Shown piece after piece: positions 51,376 to 60,410 of a DNA stretch of 64,000 nt (positions within the stretch are counted from its first letter, which is position 1; each line of letters starts with the position of its first letter). The notes beneath the pieces were generated by a model. It was given only the letters and a program-made list of their open reading frames with translations. It had not been told where the DNA came from and did no database searches. The position numbers and the translations under genes are program-made. Source of the stretch: Pseudomonas sp. GM50. GTDB lineage: Bacteria > Pseudomonadota > Gammaproteobacteria > Pseudomonadales > Pseudomonadaceae. The stretch lies in NCBI RefSeq assembly GCF_000282375.1, contig NZ_AKJK01000008.1:1-64000 (forward strand), read 5' to 3'.

Positions 51376-51931
51376 TGGCAACGCTCCAATCGATCAAGTC
51401 CATATTTCGTTTCGCGGCCTTCATGTCTCGCAATGCCTGTTGCGGTGTTGCTCGCCATAGGTGGCAACGTGCGTCGTAGTGGAGCTGAGCAACCAGGTCC
51501 TGAGGTTTCTGGCGGGTGTGCACGAATTCGATGGTGCCCCAACGTCCACATGAGAGGGTGCTGCTGCGCCCGGAAGACATCAGCGTGATCCAGTTGATGG
51601 GAATCTGTGAGATGACGCCACAATCACTTAATGCTGTTTCAAGGCTTATGTAGTTGAACTGCATGGCACGCAACCTGGCGGCCGCATGAAACAGCACCAG
51701 TCCGCTGGACGGCATGGTCGCTTCAAACAGGTAAAGCCCTCGGCACACTCGAGCCAGATGACCTTCCGAAGCCGCACGACTCAATAAGGTTTTGTAGGCG
51801 CCTTCGGAAATGTCGGGCACCAATGCCCTGAGATCGTCCGGGGTGAACAGATAGCGCTCGTCACTGGCCAATTGGGTCAGTTTGCGGAGGAGACGTCCCA
51901 TTGGCTGGGTGGATTTTGAGTGGGATTGCAT
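51362..51931 (-). CDS. AbiEi-type antitoxin/regulator
   Basis: 189 residues. N-terminal winged-helix (about 8-65, LTQLASDERYLFTPDDLRAL) typical of AbiEi, which represses its own operon, followed by the AbiEi C-terminal domain (YISLETALSDCGVISQIPIN, RWGTIEFVHTRQ). Upstream of and overlapping the toxin gene, as in known AbiE pairs. The start is uncertain: neither this ATG nor the one at 51901 has a good Shine-Dalgarno. Confidence 0.82.
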   Translation of the reverse strand: MQSHSKSTQPMGRLLRKLTQLASDERYLFTPDDLRALVPDISEGAYKTLLSRAASEGHLARVCRGLYLFEATMPSSGLVLFHAAARLRAMQFNYISLETALSDCGVISQIPINWITLMSSGRSSTLSCGRWGTIEFVHTRQKPQDLVAQLHYDARCHLWRATPQQALRDMKAAKRNMDLIDWSVANEFV

Positions 51932-52330
51932 ACCTGTGACTCTACAGAAGGTTTCACTTTGTGTAACTTACTGTTGAGTACCATCGCAAAGCAATGATTT
52001 TTTGCGCCTCTCCGTGGCAGTGAGCAACACGGAGAAGCCTTCCATCCACATGAATTTTTCTTCACCCCACCCTCTCTCTCCAACCTGTACATTCCCCTCG
52101 CTCATTCAAGAAACTACGGTTTGCCCGCCTCCCGCGGGCTTTTTTTGCCTGCCGCTTTGTTGGCGATGATCTCAAGTGACCGGCGCACGGGCACGGGGGC
52201 TACAGCGGTACAAACACGAATCCTGCTCCGCACACCACGCCCGATAACAATGCGAGGCCGTTCACCCTTCGTTAAGCATTCCCCCCATATGCTCAAGCTT
52301 CCCGGTCCCCTGCTCGGTAGCTAGAAACTC
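51932..52330. other. 399-base gap, AbiEi to ArnT-like gene
   Basis: No supported protein gene. It holds a terminator-like hairpin on the + strand (next entry) without a recognised gene before it. Minus frame 52114-52296 (60 codons) is arginine-rich and looks like a chance ORF. Confidence 0.5.
52123..52146 (+). terminator. Orphan + strand terminator
   Basis: GCCCGC-CTCCC-GCGGGC followed by seven T. There is no + strand gene in the 1.7 kb before it, so it may end a small RNA starting after 51930. Confidence 0.65.
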
Positions 52331-53770
52331 ATGTCACGTCCTGCCTCTTCACTGTTTCTGCTTGCCGCTCTGCTGTTTTTCTTCGCGTTGGGCAATCACC
52401 AGTTACAAGGCTCCACGGAGGCACGGGTTGCCGGGATTGCCATGCAGATGCACCTGGATAACGACTGGGTGACGCCTCGTTTGTTCGGCGAACCGTTTCT
52501 TGAAAAGCCGCCCTTGAGTTTGTGGCTCGATACCGGGGCGATTCGCGCATTTGGCGGTACGCCTTGGGCGGTGCGGCTGGCGTCGGCGTTTGCCGGGTTG
52601 TTCAGCGTGATGCTGCTGTACGCGATGCTGCGGCGGTTCGGCCGGCCCGAGGCAGTTGCGTGGACGGCGGGGATACTGCTGGCGACCATGGCCAGTTACT
52701 GGAGCAACGTGCGCGGCGTCGGTGAGGACGCATTGCTGGCCCTTGGTGTGACCATGGCGCTGTTGGCGTTCTTTCAGGGGCAACGGCGTTCGTCCGTTGG
52801 TAACGCGTTACTGTTTGCTTCAGGAATCGCCATCGCGACCTTGAGCAAGGGTGTGCTGGGGCTGGCGATGCCAGGGGTGGTGATCTTTGCGTATCTGTTG
52901 ATCGAAACCTTGATGGACAAGCGCCTGAAATTTTCGCACTGGCTGCGCCCCGGTTTATTGACGCTGCTGGGGCTAGTGCCTCTGATGATTTGGCTCGCGG
53001 TGCTGTATCAGCGTGGTGGGGTGCATGCCGTGGGGGAAGTATTGCTGACCAACAGCGTCGGACGCTTCAGCGGTTCCTTCGTCGAGGCCGGGCATTACGA
53101 ACCGTTCTACTACTACCTGGCCAAGCTGCCGGAGGCCTTCCTGCCCTGGAATACTCTGGTGTACCTGGGGCTGTGGCATTTTCGCAAAAGCCTGATGGCC
53201 AATCGTTACCTGTTGTTCTTCACGGTGTGGCTGCTGGCGCAGTTCGTCATGCTGACCCTGGCATCGAGCAAGCGCACGGTGTACTTGATGTCCATGACGC
53301 CTGCGGCGGCGATGATGGCTGCAGAATATGCGAACGTACTGTTCGAACGACTCAAGACCCACATCGAAGCTACGACTTGGCTGGGACTCATTGCCCGGCA
53401 CCGTCGCGGCGTTGCCATGGGCATATTTGCCGTAGTGATCGGCGGTTACCTCGCCGCGGCTCAATGGGCATTGCCTCACGCCGATCGCAAACTGTCCTTT
53501 CTACCGCTGACGGAGCAGATTCAGACGTTGCAGGCCAGCGGGCAACAGGTCGCGTTGTTTCAGGCCAACGAACGGGTGGGCGGCGCCAGCGTGTTCTATA
53601 CCCAACGCGTGCTCGAGGGCCTGGATACCGAGGCGCAACTGCATGAGTTTCTGCGTGCTTCTCCTTCCAATGTGGCGCTCATGGCCGGGTCACATGAACC
53701 CGCCGCGCCCTTGAAGGTGCTCAAGACCATGAAGGTGGGACGTCAGGCTTACTACTTTGTAACCCTGTAA
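52331..53770 (+). CDS. ArnT-like (GT83/PMT) membrane glycosyltransferase
   Basis: 479 residues, about 12 membrane helices. Near the start: LGNHQLQGSTEARVAGIAMQ and EPFLEKPPLSLWL, the acidic first periplasmic loop and EKPPL motif of ArnT/PMT enzymes that transfer sugars from undecaprenyl phosphate donors. It is shorter than classical ArnT (about 550) and lies outside an arn operon, so the lipid A L-Ara4N role is not assured; another envelope glycan is possible. The 3' end overlaps the convergent PAP2 gene by 50 bases. Confidence 0.85.
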   Translation: MSRPASSLFLLAALLFFFALGNHQLQGSTEARVAGIAMQMHLDNDWVTPRLFGEPFLEKPPLSLWLDTGAIRAFGGTPWAVRLASAFAGLFSVMLLYAMLRRFGRPEAVAWTAGILLATMASYWSNVRGVGEDALLALGVTMALLAFFQGQRRSSVGNALLFASGIAIATLSKGVLGLAMPGVVIFAYLLIETLMDKRLKFSHWLRPGLLTLLGLVPLMIWLAVLYQRGGVHAVGEVLLTNSVGRFSGSFVEAGHYEPFYYYLAKLPEAFLPWNTLVYLGLWHFRKSLMANRYLLFFTVWLLAQFVMLTLASSKRTVYLMSMTPAAAMMAAEYANVLFERLKTHIEATTWLGLIARHRRGVAMGIFAVVIGGYLAAAQWALPHADRKLSFLPLTEQIQTLQASGQQVALFQANERVGGASVFYTQRVLEGLDTEAQLHEFLRASPSNVALMAGSHEPAAPLKVLKTMKVGRQAYYFVTL

Positions 53771-54584
53771 ACGGCTCAACAACAGGTGACGCAGCCTTCT
53801 GTAGCACCGGCAGCTCCAGCCGCGCCCGTCCATAGAACGCCAACGCCGTCAGCAAACATGCCAGCCATACAAAGATTCCGGCCCAGAAGGTGTGGGACAT
53901 GTAGTGCCAACCCTGTAGAACCCGCGTCGTGCCGTAGACGAAACCGAGCAGCAACGAGCCGTGCATCAGCGCTTTGGAATACCGCCAGCGGTAGCGGCGA
54001 GCCACAAAGTACAGCGCGAGCATCGTGAAGCCGCCCGACGCATGTCCACCCGGCCAGCAACGACCATCGCCTGCGACTTTTAGCAGATCGAAATTCTGGT
54101 ACCACTCCTTGTGTTCGATTTTCCCGGCGTACTGAGTCGTTTCGACCGGGCAATACACACTGGTGTGGCCTTTTAGGTAGTGGATAACGCCAGTGCTGAT
54201 GGAAAACGCGAACACCACATAGAGGAAGTCCCGACGGTGTTTACTGGCAAACCGAAGCACCGGCGCGACTTTGATTTTTTCCAGGAACGCGATGATCTTC
54301 GAATGCTTTTCAATCTTCAGACGCGGCCAGAGAAACGACAGCAAGGCGCCGATGATCGCAACTTCACCGGTCCAGTTCGGGATGATCCGCGCCCATTTAT
54401 GGGTGATCTGCTCGAACAGCCGGACATGCTCCAACGGGAACACCCGGGTGGCCGGATCATAAAAAAGATCGCTGAAGGCAATGTCGATTTTAGTCAGGTC
54501 AAACAGCAGGAACACCACGACCGCACAGGCCAGCGGAATACCAAAGTTCCCCCAGTAAAAGCGGTAACGGGAAGAAGTCAGCAT
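53721..54584 (-). CDS. PAP2-superfamily membrane phosphatase
   Basis: 287 residues, about six membrane helices. PAP2 motifs: HYLKGHTSVYCPVE (motif 1 variant), CWPGGHASGGFTM (motif 2, PSGH as PGGH, at about 178-190) and TRVLQGWHYMSHTFW (motif 3, SR-x5-H-x3-D variant, final Asp replaced by His). Likely dephosphorylates a lipid phosphate such as lipid A or undecaprenyl pyrophosphate at the periplasmic face. Tail-to-tail overlap of 50 bases with the ArnT-like gene. Confidence 0.88.
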   Translation of the reverse strand: MLTSSRYRFYWGNFGIPLACAVVVFLLFDLTKIDIAFSDLFYDPATRVFPLEHVRLFEQITHKWARIIPNWTGEVAIIGALLSFLWPRLKIEKHSKIIAFLEKIKVAPVLRFASKHRRDFLYVVFAFSISTGVIHYLKGHTSVYCPVETTQYAGKIEHKEWYQNFDLLKVAGDGRCWPGGHASGGFTMLALYFVARRYRWRYSKALMHGSLLLGFVYGTTRVLQGWHYMSHTFWAGIFVWLACLLTALAFYGRARLELPVLQKAASPVVEPFTGLQSSKPDVPPSWS

Positions 54585-54618
54585 TGTACGTCCTGATCCA
54601 GAGCAATGATGGTGAAGC

Positions 54619-55290
54619 TCATTCAGTGGTCACCGAGCGCCAGTCAGAGGCTTCGATGAAACCGAGCATGTGCGGCGGCTGAGACTTTTTGGCGGAGATA
54701 AACAGGGAAGCGCCGTAACCAAGGGTTGCGGTCGGTAACTTGAGATCTTTTTCCAGTTGCACCATGCATTCGCTGTGGGTCACCAGAATCAGGTTGCGCC
54801 CGGCCACCTTGTGCGCCAGGGCATCGCGCAGCATGCTGCCCCTGCAGCGCATCAACCAGTCTTCACCAACGCCGACCTTGTTGAACATGTAACCGGCGGT
54901 TTGCGCCGTACGCATCATCGGGCTGTTATAGATGTCGGCCTGATCCAGCCCCAAATGCTCGAACTGCGCGCCGACACTCACCGCCACGCTGCGGGAGCGA
55001 TCGGTGATGCCATCGTTGCCGATCAGACAGGCAGCCGTGGAATGATCACAACGCTCGACGTGGCGCACCAGCACGATCATGTCGCCCTTGGCCCAACCGG
55101 TCGCCAACGCCCGGGCACCCGCCACATTGCCATGGGCCAGGTCCGGGACAGCAGCGGGTCGCAACAGCCAAATCGTCAGCGGAATAACCAACAAGGCAGA
55201 TGCCAGCACGACTGCGGCGTTTCGATAACGAGCCAAACGGCTCAGATCGATCGAGCGTTTTATCCCGAACAGACTCAGTCTCAATTCCAC
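54619..55290 (-). CDS. Membrane-anchored histidine phosphatase family protein
   Basis: 223 residues from a GTG at 55290 with GAGG nine bases upstream; an ATG at 55311 is the alternative. One N-terminal membrane anchor (about 24-43) then a phosphoglycerate-mutase-like domain with the catalytic RHVE motif (His77; usually RHGE/RHAE) and the second His in LVTHSEC. Resembles the AIS/PmrG-type phosphatases linked to LPS modification. Close to the PAP2 and ArnT-like genes, which supports an envelope role. Confidence 0.75.
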   Translation of the reverse strand: MELRLSLFGIKRSIDLSRLARYRNAAVVLASALLVIPLTIWLLRPAAVPDLAHGNVAGARALATGWAKGDMIVLVRHVERCDHSTAACLIGNDGITDRSRSVAVSVGAQFEHLGLDQADIYNSPMMRTAQTAGYMFNKVGVGEDWLMRCRGSMLRDALAHKVAGRNLILVTHSECMVQLEKDLKLPTATLGYGASLFISAKKSQPPHMLGFIEASDWRSVTTE

Positions 55291-55530
55291 ATCAAGCCGC
55301 CTCGCCGGCATGCACCATTTGTCATTCGATGCCGCGAGGGTAAAGAGGCGCGCGTCGGCAACCGGTGAAACCCATGTGAAAACCTTGTTACAAACTTTGC
55401 CCAACAAAAACCTTTCAGCTCCCGGGATTGCTGCCGATACAGACCTGCTAACCCCCCTTGCTGGCTCTTAAAACAACAATCTTCCAGCCAACCGACGATC
55501 AAGAAGCACAACGTTCCTGGAGGAATATTG

Positions 55531-57450
55531 ATGAATAGCTGGTTCGGTAATATCAGCGTGAACCTGAAACTGGGCCTGGGATTCGGCCTGGTCCTGGCAC
55601 TGACCTGCGTTCTCGCCCTGACCGGCTGGACGAGCCTGGGCGGGTTGATTGACCGCAGCAACTGGATGAGCGACATCACTCAGCTCAACGCCGGCCTGAC
55701 CAAGCTGCGTGTGGTTCGCCTGCAATACATGCTGACCAACGGTGACGAAACCGCCGCTCAGAATGTGCAGACCACCCTCGACGGCTTCGTCGCTCAGCAA
55801 CAATCGTTGCTGTCGAGTTTCAAGAGCCCGGAAAACGTCAAGTTGCTCAAAGAGCAGAGCGCGACCATCAGCGCTTACCAGATATCCCTGAACAAAATGC
55901 GCAGCGCCTATCGCACCGGTAACAGCGCCCGCGACGCCATGGGCGCCAATGCTGAAACCGCCAACACGTTGATCGAAGCGATCAGCACCCGCGTGCAGCA
56001 AATGCCCCTGAGCGACCAGCGCTTCGAACAGTTCCAGGCCATCACCGCGGCCAAGGAAGCGTTCATCCTGGCTCGCTACGAAGTGCGTGGTTACACGGCC
56101 AGCACCAACGCCGAGACTGAGCAAAAAGCCGTCGCCCAACTGGACACGGCCATCTCCAGCCTGAAACAGCTCAATGTGCATTTCGCCGAGACCCAGCAAG
56201 ACGCCCTGCGTCAACTGGAAACCGCGCTGAGCAACTACCGCAGCGCCTTGCAAGCGTATAAGGCCGCCAACACCGATGCGGTGCAGGCGCGCAAGGAAAT
56301 GACTGACCAGGGCGCCACCATCGTGACCCTGAGCGACCACCTGTATCAGATCCAGCTCGACCGCCGCGACGCCGAAAGCGCCCAGGCCCGCACGCTGCAA
56401 CTGATCAGCACCTTGCTGGCATTGCTGGTGGGTGTCATTGCCGCCGTGATCATCACCCGTCAGATCACCGGTCCGTTGCGCGATACCCTGGCCGTGGTCG
56501 AGCGCATCGCCAGCGGCGATCTGTCCCAGGACGTCAAAGTGACTCGCCGCGACGAACTCGGCGTGCTGCAGCAAGGCATCGCACGCATGGGCGTGACCTT
56601 GCGCGATTTGATCAGCGGTATCCGCGATGGCGTCACCCAGATCGCCAGCGCCGCGGAAGAACTTTCAGCCGTGACCGAGCAAACCAGCGCCGGGGTCAAC
56701 AGCCAGAAAATCGAGACCGATCAAGTGGCCACCGCCATGCACGAGATGACTGCCACAGTGCAGGAAGTCGCGCGTAACGCTGAAGAAGCGTCCCAGGCCG
56801 CAGCCGCCGCTGATGGCGAAGCGCGAGAAGGCGATAAAGTGGTCAACGAAGCTATCGCCCAGATCGAACGCCTGGCCAGCGAAGTGGCGCGCTCCACCGA
56901 AGCCATGAGCGTGCTGCAGCAGGAAAGCGACAAGATCGGCAGCGTCATGGACGTGATCAAGGCCGTGGCCGAACAGACCAACCTGCTGGCACTCAACGCC
57001 GCCATCGAAGCGGCCCGTGCCGGTGAAGCCGGTCGTGGTTTTGCCGTGGTGGCCGACGAAGTTCGTGGCCTGGCCCAGCGCACGCAGAAATCCACCGAGG
57101 AAATCGAAGGCCTGGTGGCCGGTCTGCAGAACGGCACTCAACAAGTGTCGGCGGTAATGAACAACAGCCGTGCCCTGACCGACAGCAGCGTGGCGCTGAC
57201 TCGCAAGGCCGGCGTGTCACTGGAAAACATCACCCGCACGGTGTCCAACATCCAGTCGATGAACCAGCAGATCGCTGCCGCCGCCGAGCAACAAAGCGCC
57301 GTGGCCGAAGAGATCAGCCGCAGCATCATCAACGTACGCGACGTGTCCGAACAGACCGCCGCTGCCAGCGACGAAACAGCTGCGTCCAGTGTTGAACTGG
57401 CGCGGTTGGGTAATCAGTTGCAGATGATGGTGAGTCACTTCCGGGTCTGA
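55531..57450 (+). CDS. Methyl-accepting chemotaxis protein, McpS-like (HBM domain)
   Basis: 639 residues from ATG with GGAGG 7 bases upstream. TM1 at about 10-32, periplasmic helical bimodular (HBM) ligand domain about 35-285, TM2 about 288-309, HAMP (about 310-365), and a signalling domain with the conserved hairpin tip [19 protein letters not shown]. Length, start ([20 protein letters not shown]) and layout match Pseudomonas putida McpS, a receptor for TCA-cycle acids as I recall; ligand not tested here. The last residues lack the CheR-docking pentapeptide. Confidence 0.9.
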   Translation: MNSWFGNISVNLKLGLGFGLVLALTCVLALTGWTSLGGLIDRSNWMSDITQLNAGLTKLRVVRLQYMLTNGDETAAQNVQTTLDGFVAQQQSLLSSFKSPENVKLLKEQSATISAYQISLNKMRSAYRTGNSARDAMGANAETANTLIEAISTRVQQMPLSDQRFEQFQAITAAKEAFILARYEVRGYTASTNAETEQKAVAQLDTAISSLKQLNVHFAETQQDALRQLETALSNYRSALQAYKAANTDAVQARKEMTDQGATIVTLSDHLYQIQLDRRDAESAQARTLQLISTLLALLVGVIAAVIITRQITGPLRDTLAVVERIASGDLSQDVKVTRRDELGVLQQGIARMGVTLRDLISGIRDGVTQIASAAEELSAVTEQTSAGVNSQKIETDQVATAMHEMTATVQEVARNAEEASQAAAAADGEAREGDKVVNEAIAQIERLASEVARSTEAMSVLQQESDKIGSVMDVIKAVAEQTNLLALNAAIEAARAGEAGRGFAVVADEVRGLAQRTQKSTEEIEGLVAGLQNGTQQVSAVMNNSRALTDSSVALTRKAGVSLENITRTVSNIQSMNQQIAAAAEQQSAVAEEISRSIINVRDVSEQTAAASDETAASSVELARLGNQLQMMVSHFRV

Positions 57451-57479
57451 CGTTAAGTCAGCGGTGAATGACAGATCCA

Positions 57480-57525
57480 TTCGCGGGCAAGCCTCGCTCC
57501 TACAGGAGCGAGGCTTGCCCGCGAA
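57480..57525. repeat. REP-type inverted repeat, near-zero spacer
   Basis: 22-base perfect arms (57480-57501, 57504-57525) with a 2-base loop, same sequence as the arms at 32267-32330. Lies between the convergent MCP and VOC genes. Confidence 0.88.
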
Positions 57526-57538
57526 GGCTATCTACCGC

Positions 57539-57907
57539 TCAGACACTAATCGCATTGGTAAACACCAACCGATTGCCAAACGGATCAGTCACAGTCATAT
57601 CCTGGCTGCCCCAGGGCATCGCCTGAATCTGTGGGCGAGCGAAAGAATATTCCTTGGCCAACAATTGCTGCTGGAAAGCCTCTAGCTCATCGGTCTCGAT
57701 CCGCAACGCCGAGCCCGGTGTGCTGTCGCCGTGGTGTTCGGACAGGTGCAGTACACATTCGCCACGCGATATCTGCAGGTATAGCGGGAAGTTTGTTTCG
57801 AAGCGATGCTGCCAGTCGATCTTGAACCCCAGGAAGTCGACGTAGAACTCCAATGCCTTGGTTTCATCGAAAATCCGCAGGATTGGGGTGGTTTTGCCGA
57901 AGCTCAT
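57539..57907 (-). CDS. VOC (glyoxalase/bleomycin-resistance fold) protein
   Basis: 122 residues, single glyoxalase-like domain: PILRIFDETKALEFYVDFLG at the start and WGSQDMTVTDPFGNRLVF at the end. Size and pattern resemble the bleomycin-resistance-protein-like subgroup, but substrate cannot be deduced; VOC proteins include isomerases, dioxygenases and binding proteins. Confidence 0.85.
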   Translation of the reverse strand: MSFGKTTPILRIFDETKALEFYVDFLGFKIDWQHRFETNFPLYLQISRGECVLHLSEHHGDSTPGSALRIETDELEAFQQQLLAKEYSFARPQIQAMPWGSQDMTVTDPFGNRLVFTNAISV

Positions 57908-58018
57908 GGAGTTGCTCCCAGATTGAGAAGGCCCAGAGTGTAGCTGGGCTGGATGTCAGCGCTTCGGCTTGTTTGCGGCTTTCTTTAATTGCGATGTGCC
58001 ACCATCAGACGTAGATCA

Positions 58019-58062
58019 AAAGATCGCAGCCTTCGGCAGCTCCTACAGGGGGTGCGATCTTT
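58019..58062. repeat. Interspersed palindromic repeat
   Basis: 10-bp arms AAAGATCGCA/TGCGATCTTT around an internal GCC-TTC-GGC hairpin and CTCCTACAGGGGG. A common Pseudomonas intergenic repeat style; lies just after the D-aminoacylase stop. Confidence 0.7.
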
Positions 58063-58075
58063 CCGGCATCACCGA

Positions 58076-59533
58076 TCACCGAAACCCTTTACGCAAATCC
58101 CCTTCCCGCGCCAGAAACCGCCCCTCTCTTCTCCCATTTGCCTGACCTTCGCTGTAACTCAAAACACCATTTATCCACACCCCATCAATGCCCTCCGCCG
58201 CCCGTTGCGGATCGTTGAAGTCGGCCACATCGCGAATCGTCGCAGGATCGAACAACACCAGATCCGCCCAATACCCTTCGCGAATTTCGCCACGTTCCTT
58301 CAAGCCAAATCGCGCTGCCGACAGCCCGGTCATCTTGTGTACGGCGGTGTGCAGCGGAAACAGTCCGACATCGCGACTGAAATGTCCGAGCACTCGTGGG
58401 AACGCGCCCCATAAGCGTGGATGAGGAAACGGGTCTTCCGGCAAGCCGTCGGAGCCGACCATTGTCAGCGGATGCGCGAGGATTTTTCGTACGTCGGCTT
58501 CGTCCATGCCGTAATACACCGCCCCGGCCGGTTGTAGGCGTCTGGCGGCATCGAGCAACGAAACGTCCCACTCGGCGGCGATATCGATCAATTCCCGGCC
58601 ACCCATTTGCGGATGCGGTGTGGACCAGGTGATGGTGATGCGATGGGCGTCGGTGACTTGCTTGAGGTCCAGCGTCGAAGAGCTCGCCGCATAGGGATAA
58701 CAATCGCAGCCCACTGGGTGGGTTTTCGCGGCGCGTTCGAGGGAAGCCAGCAGTTGCGGGCTGCGCCCCCAGTTACCGGCGCCGGCACATTTGAGGTGGG
58801 AAATGATCACTGGCGTTTTCGCGTGACGACCGATCTGGAATGCTTCGTCCATGGCCTGCAGCACCGGTTCGAATTCGCTGCGCAAATGGGTGGTGTAAAC
58901 CGCGCCGAATGCGCTCAGCTCTTCGGTCAATTGCATCACTTCGTCGGTGGAGGCGCAGAAGGCGTTGGCATAGGCCAGGCCTGTGGATAACCCCAAGGCA
59001 CCGGCCTCAAGGCTTTCGCGCAACTGCTCGCGCATCGCACTGATTTCAGCGGCGCTGGCCGTGCGAAACAGGTCGTCCAGGTGATTGCTGCGCAGCGCGG
59101 TGTGGCCCACCAATGCGGCCACATTCAGCGTGGTATTTGCCGCTTCGACGGCGGCGCGATAGTCGCTGAAGCGCGGATAGACGAACGCAGTCGCTGTGCC
59201 GAGCAGGTTCATCGGGTCCGGCGGCTCGCCACGCAAACTCACCGGCGCAGCGCTGATTCCGCAGTTGCCGACGATCACCGTGGTCACGCCCTGGCTGAGC
59301 TTGGGCAACATCTGTGGCTGGCGGATCACCACTGTATCGTCGTGGGTGTGCACGTCGATGAAACCTGGAGCCAACACCCTTCCGGCCGCGTCGATTTCTT
59401 CGCTGGCACTCGCATCGTGCAAGTCGCCGATACGCTCAATGCGACCGTTCAGAATCGCCACATCAGCGGGGTAACCGGGGATGTTGCTGCCATCGATAAT
59501 CAGCGCGTTGCGGATCAGCGTGTCGTACGTCAT
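58076..59533 (-). CDS. N-acyl-D-amino-acid deacylase (D-aminoacylase)
   Basis: Zinc amidohydrolase that releases D-amino acids from N-acyl derivatives. 485 residues from MTYDTLIRNALIIDGS; the upstream frame overlaps the regulator and is not used. Metal and catalytic residues visible: H62 and H64 (DVHTHDD), C91 (VGNCGIS), H216 (TTHLRSE), H246 (SHLKCAG) and D362 (VGSDGLPEDP), matching the known D-aminoacylase set. Starts one base after the rpiR-type stop and shares an operon with a GntP permease. Confidence 0.92.
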   Translation of the reverse strand: MTYDTLIRNALIIDGSNIPGYPADVAILNGRIERIGDLHDASASEEIDAAGRVLAPGFIDVHTHDDTVVIRQPQMLPKLSQGVTTVIVGNCGISAAPVSLRGEPPDPMNLLGTATAFVYPRFSDYRAAVEAANTTLNVAALVGHTALRSNHLDDLFRTASAAEISAMREQLRESLEAGALGLSTGLAYANAFCASTDEVMQLTEELSAFGAVYTTHLRSEFEPVLQAMDEAFQIGRHAKTPVIISHLKCAGAGNWGRSPQLLASLERAAKTHPVGCDCYPYAASSSTLDLKQVTDAHRITITWSTPHPQMGGRELIDIAAEWDVSLLDAARRLQPAGAVYYGMDEADVRKILAHPLTMVGSDGLPEDPFPHPRLWGAFPRVLGHFSRDVGLFPLHTAVHKMTGLSAARFGLKERGEIREGYWADLVLFDPATIRDVADFNDPQRAAEGIDGVWINGVLSYSEGQANGRREGRFLAREGDLRKGFR

Positions 59534-59534
59534 G

Positions 59535-60395
59535 TCAGTCTCCCAGCGGCAAGTGATCGTCGCCGCCGCGGTAGTCGTCCAGGGCCAGTTTGATCCGCCG
59601 CAGACGTTCTTGATTGTCTTCAGGATTGGCCAGCGCCAGCTCAGTGGCGAGCACGTCGATGGCCAGCAACATGCCGTAGCGCGCCGCCGTGGGTTTGTAG
59701 ATGAATGAGGTCTCGGCGCTTTGCAGCGGCAACAGCACATCGGCCAGTTGCGCCAGTGGCGAGTCAGCCCGGGTGATCGCGAGGATTCGGGCGCCGTAGC
59801 TGCGAGCCAGGTCCACTGCTTCGAGCAGCTCGGGCGTGATGCCGGTCAGCGAGCAGGCGATGACCGCGTGTTCGGCACCGAGGCTGGCGGCGGTGACGCG
59901 CATCATCACCGGGTCATGACACACCGCAATCGGGTAGCCGAGGCGCACCAGCCGCACTTGCAATTCACCGCTGCACAAGGTCGAGCAGCCGCCCATGCCG
60001 AAGGCGTGAATCATCCGCGCTTTGCCCAGCAGTTTTACCGCATCGGCGAAGCGCGACTCGTCGAATGCCGACAAATGCTGACGCAGGGTCGATTCGATAT
60101 CGCCGACGATCTGTCCGTAGAACGCCGACTGCTCGGGTGTACCCGCCGGGTCGAGAAAGCGACTGCCGACGCCGCTGGCCTGGGCCAGTTGCAGGCGCAA
60201 ATCGCGCAGGTCGCGGCAACCGACCGTACGTGCAAAACGCGAGAGCGTGGCGGTGCTGACTTCCGCCCGCTGCGCCAGCTCATCGAGGCTGGCGGAGGCA
60301 GCAAATCCTACGTCGTCGAGCATCAGCCGAGCGATACGTCCTTCACCAGCGCTGAAGGAGTCCTGACGGGCGCGGATCTGATAGAGGATGTCCAT
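59535..60395 (-). CDS. RpiR/MurR-family transcriptional regulator
   Basis: 286 residues. N-terminal HTH_6 domain (about 1-77, LDELAQRAEVSTATLSRFAR) and C-terminal SIS sugar-isomerase-like domain (about 125-250, AFGMGGCSTLCSGELQVRL and CSLTGITPELLEAV). Binds a sugar phosphate or similar ligand in characterised members. It lies between the permease and deacylase genes, so it presumably controls this operon. Confidence 0.92.
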   Translation of the reverse strand: MDILYQIRARQDSFSAGEGRIARLMLDDVGFAASASLDELAQRAEVSTATLSRFARTVGCRDLRDLRLQLAQASGVGSRFLDPAGTPEQSAFYGQIVGDIESTLRQHLSAFDESRFADAVKLLGKARMIHAFGMGGCSTLCSGELQVRLVRLGYPIAVCHDPVMMRVTAASLGAEHAVIACSLTGITPELLEAVDLARSYGARILAITRADSPLAQLADVLLPLQSAETSFIYKPTAARYGMLLAIDVLATELALANPEDNQERLRRIKLALDDYRGGDDHLPLGD

Positions 60396-60410
60396 GGCGG
60401 ATGGCTCCGA

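Noticed and set aside
52114..52296. 60-codon minus frame before the ArnT-like gene
   Set aside because: Arginine-rich chance ORF overlapping the orphan terminator.
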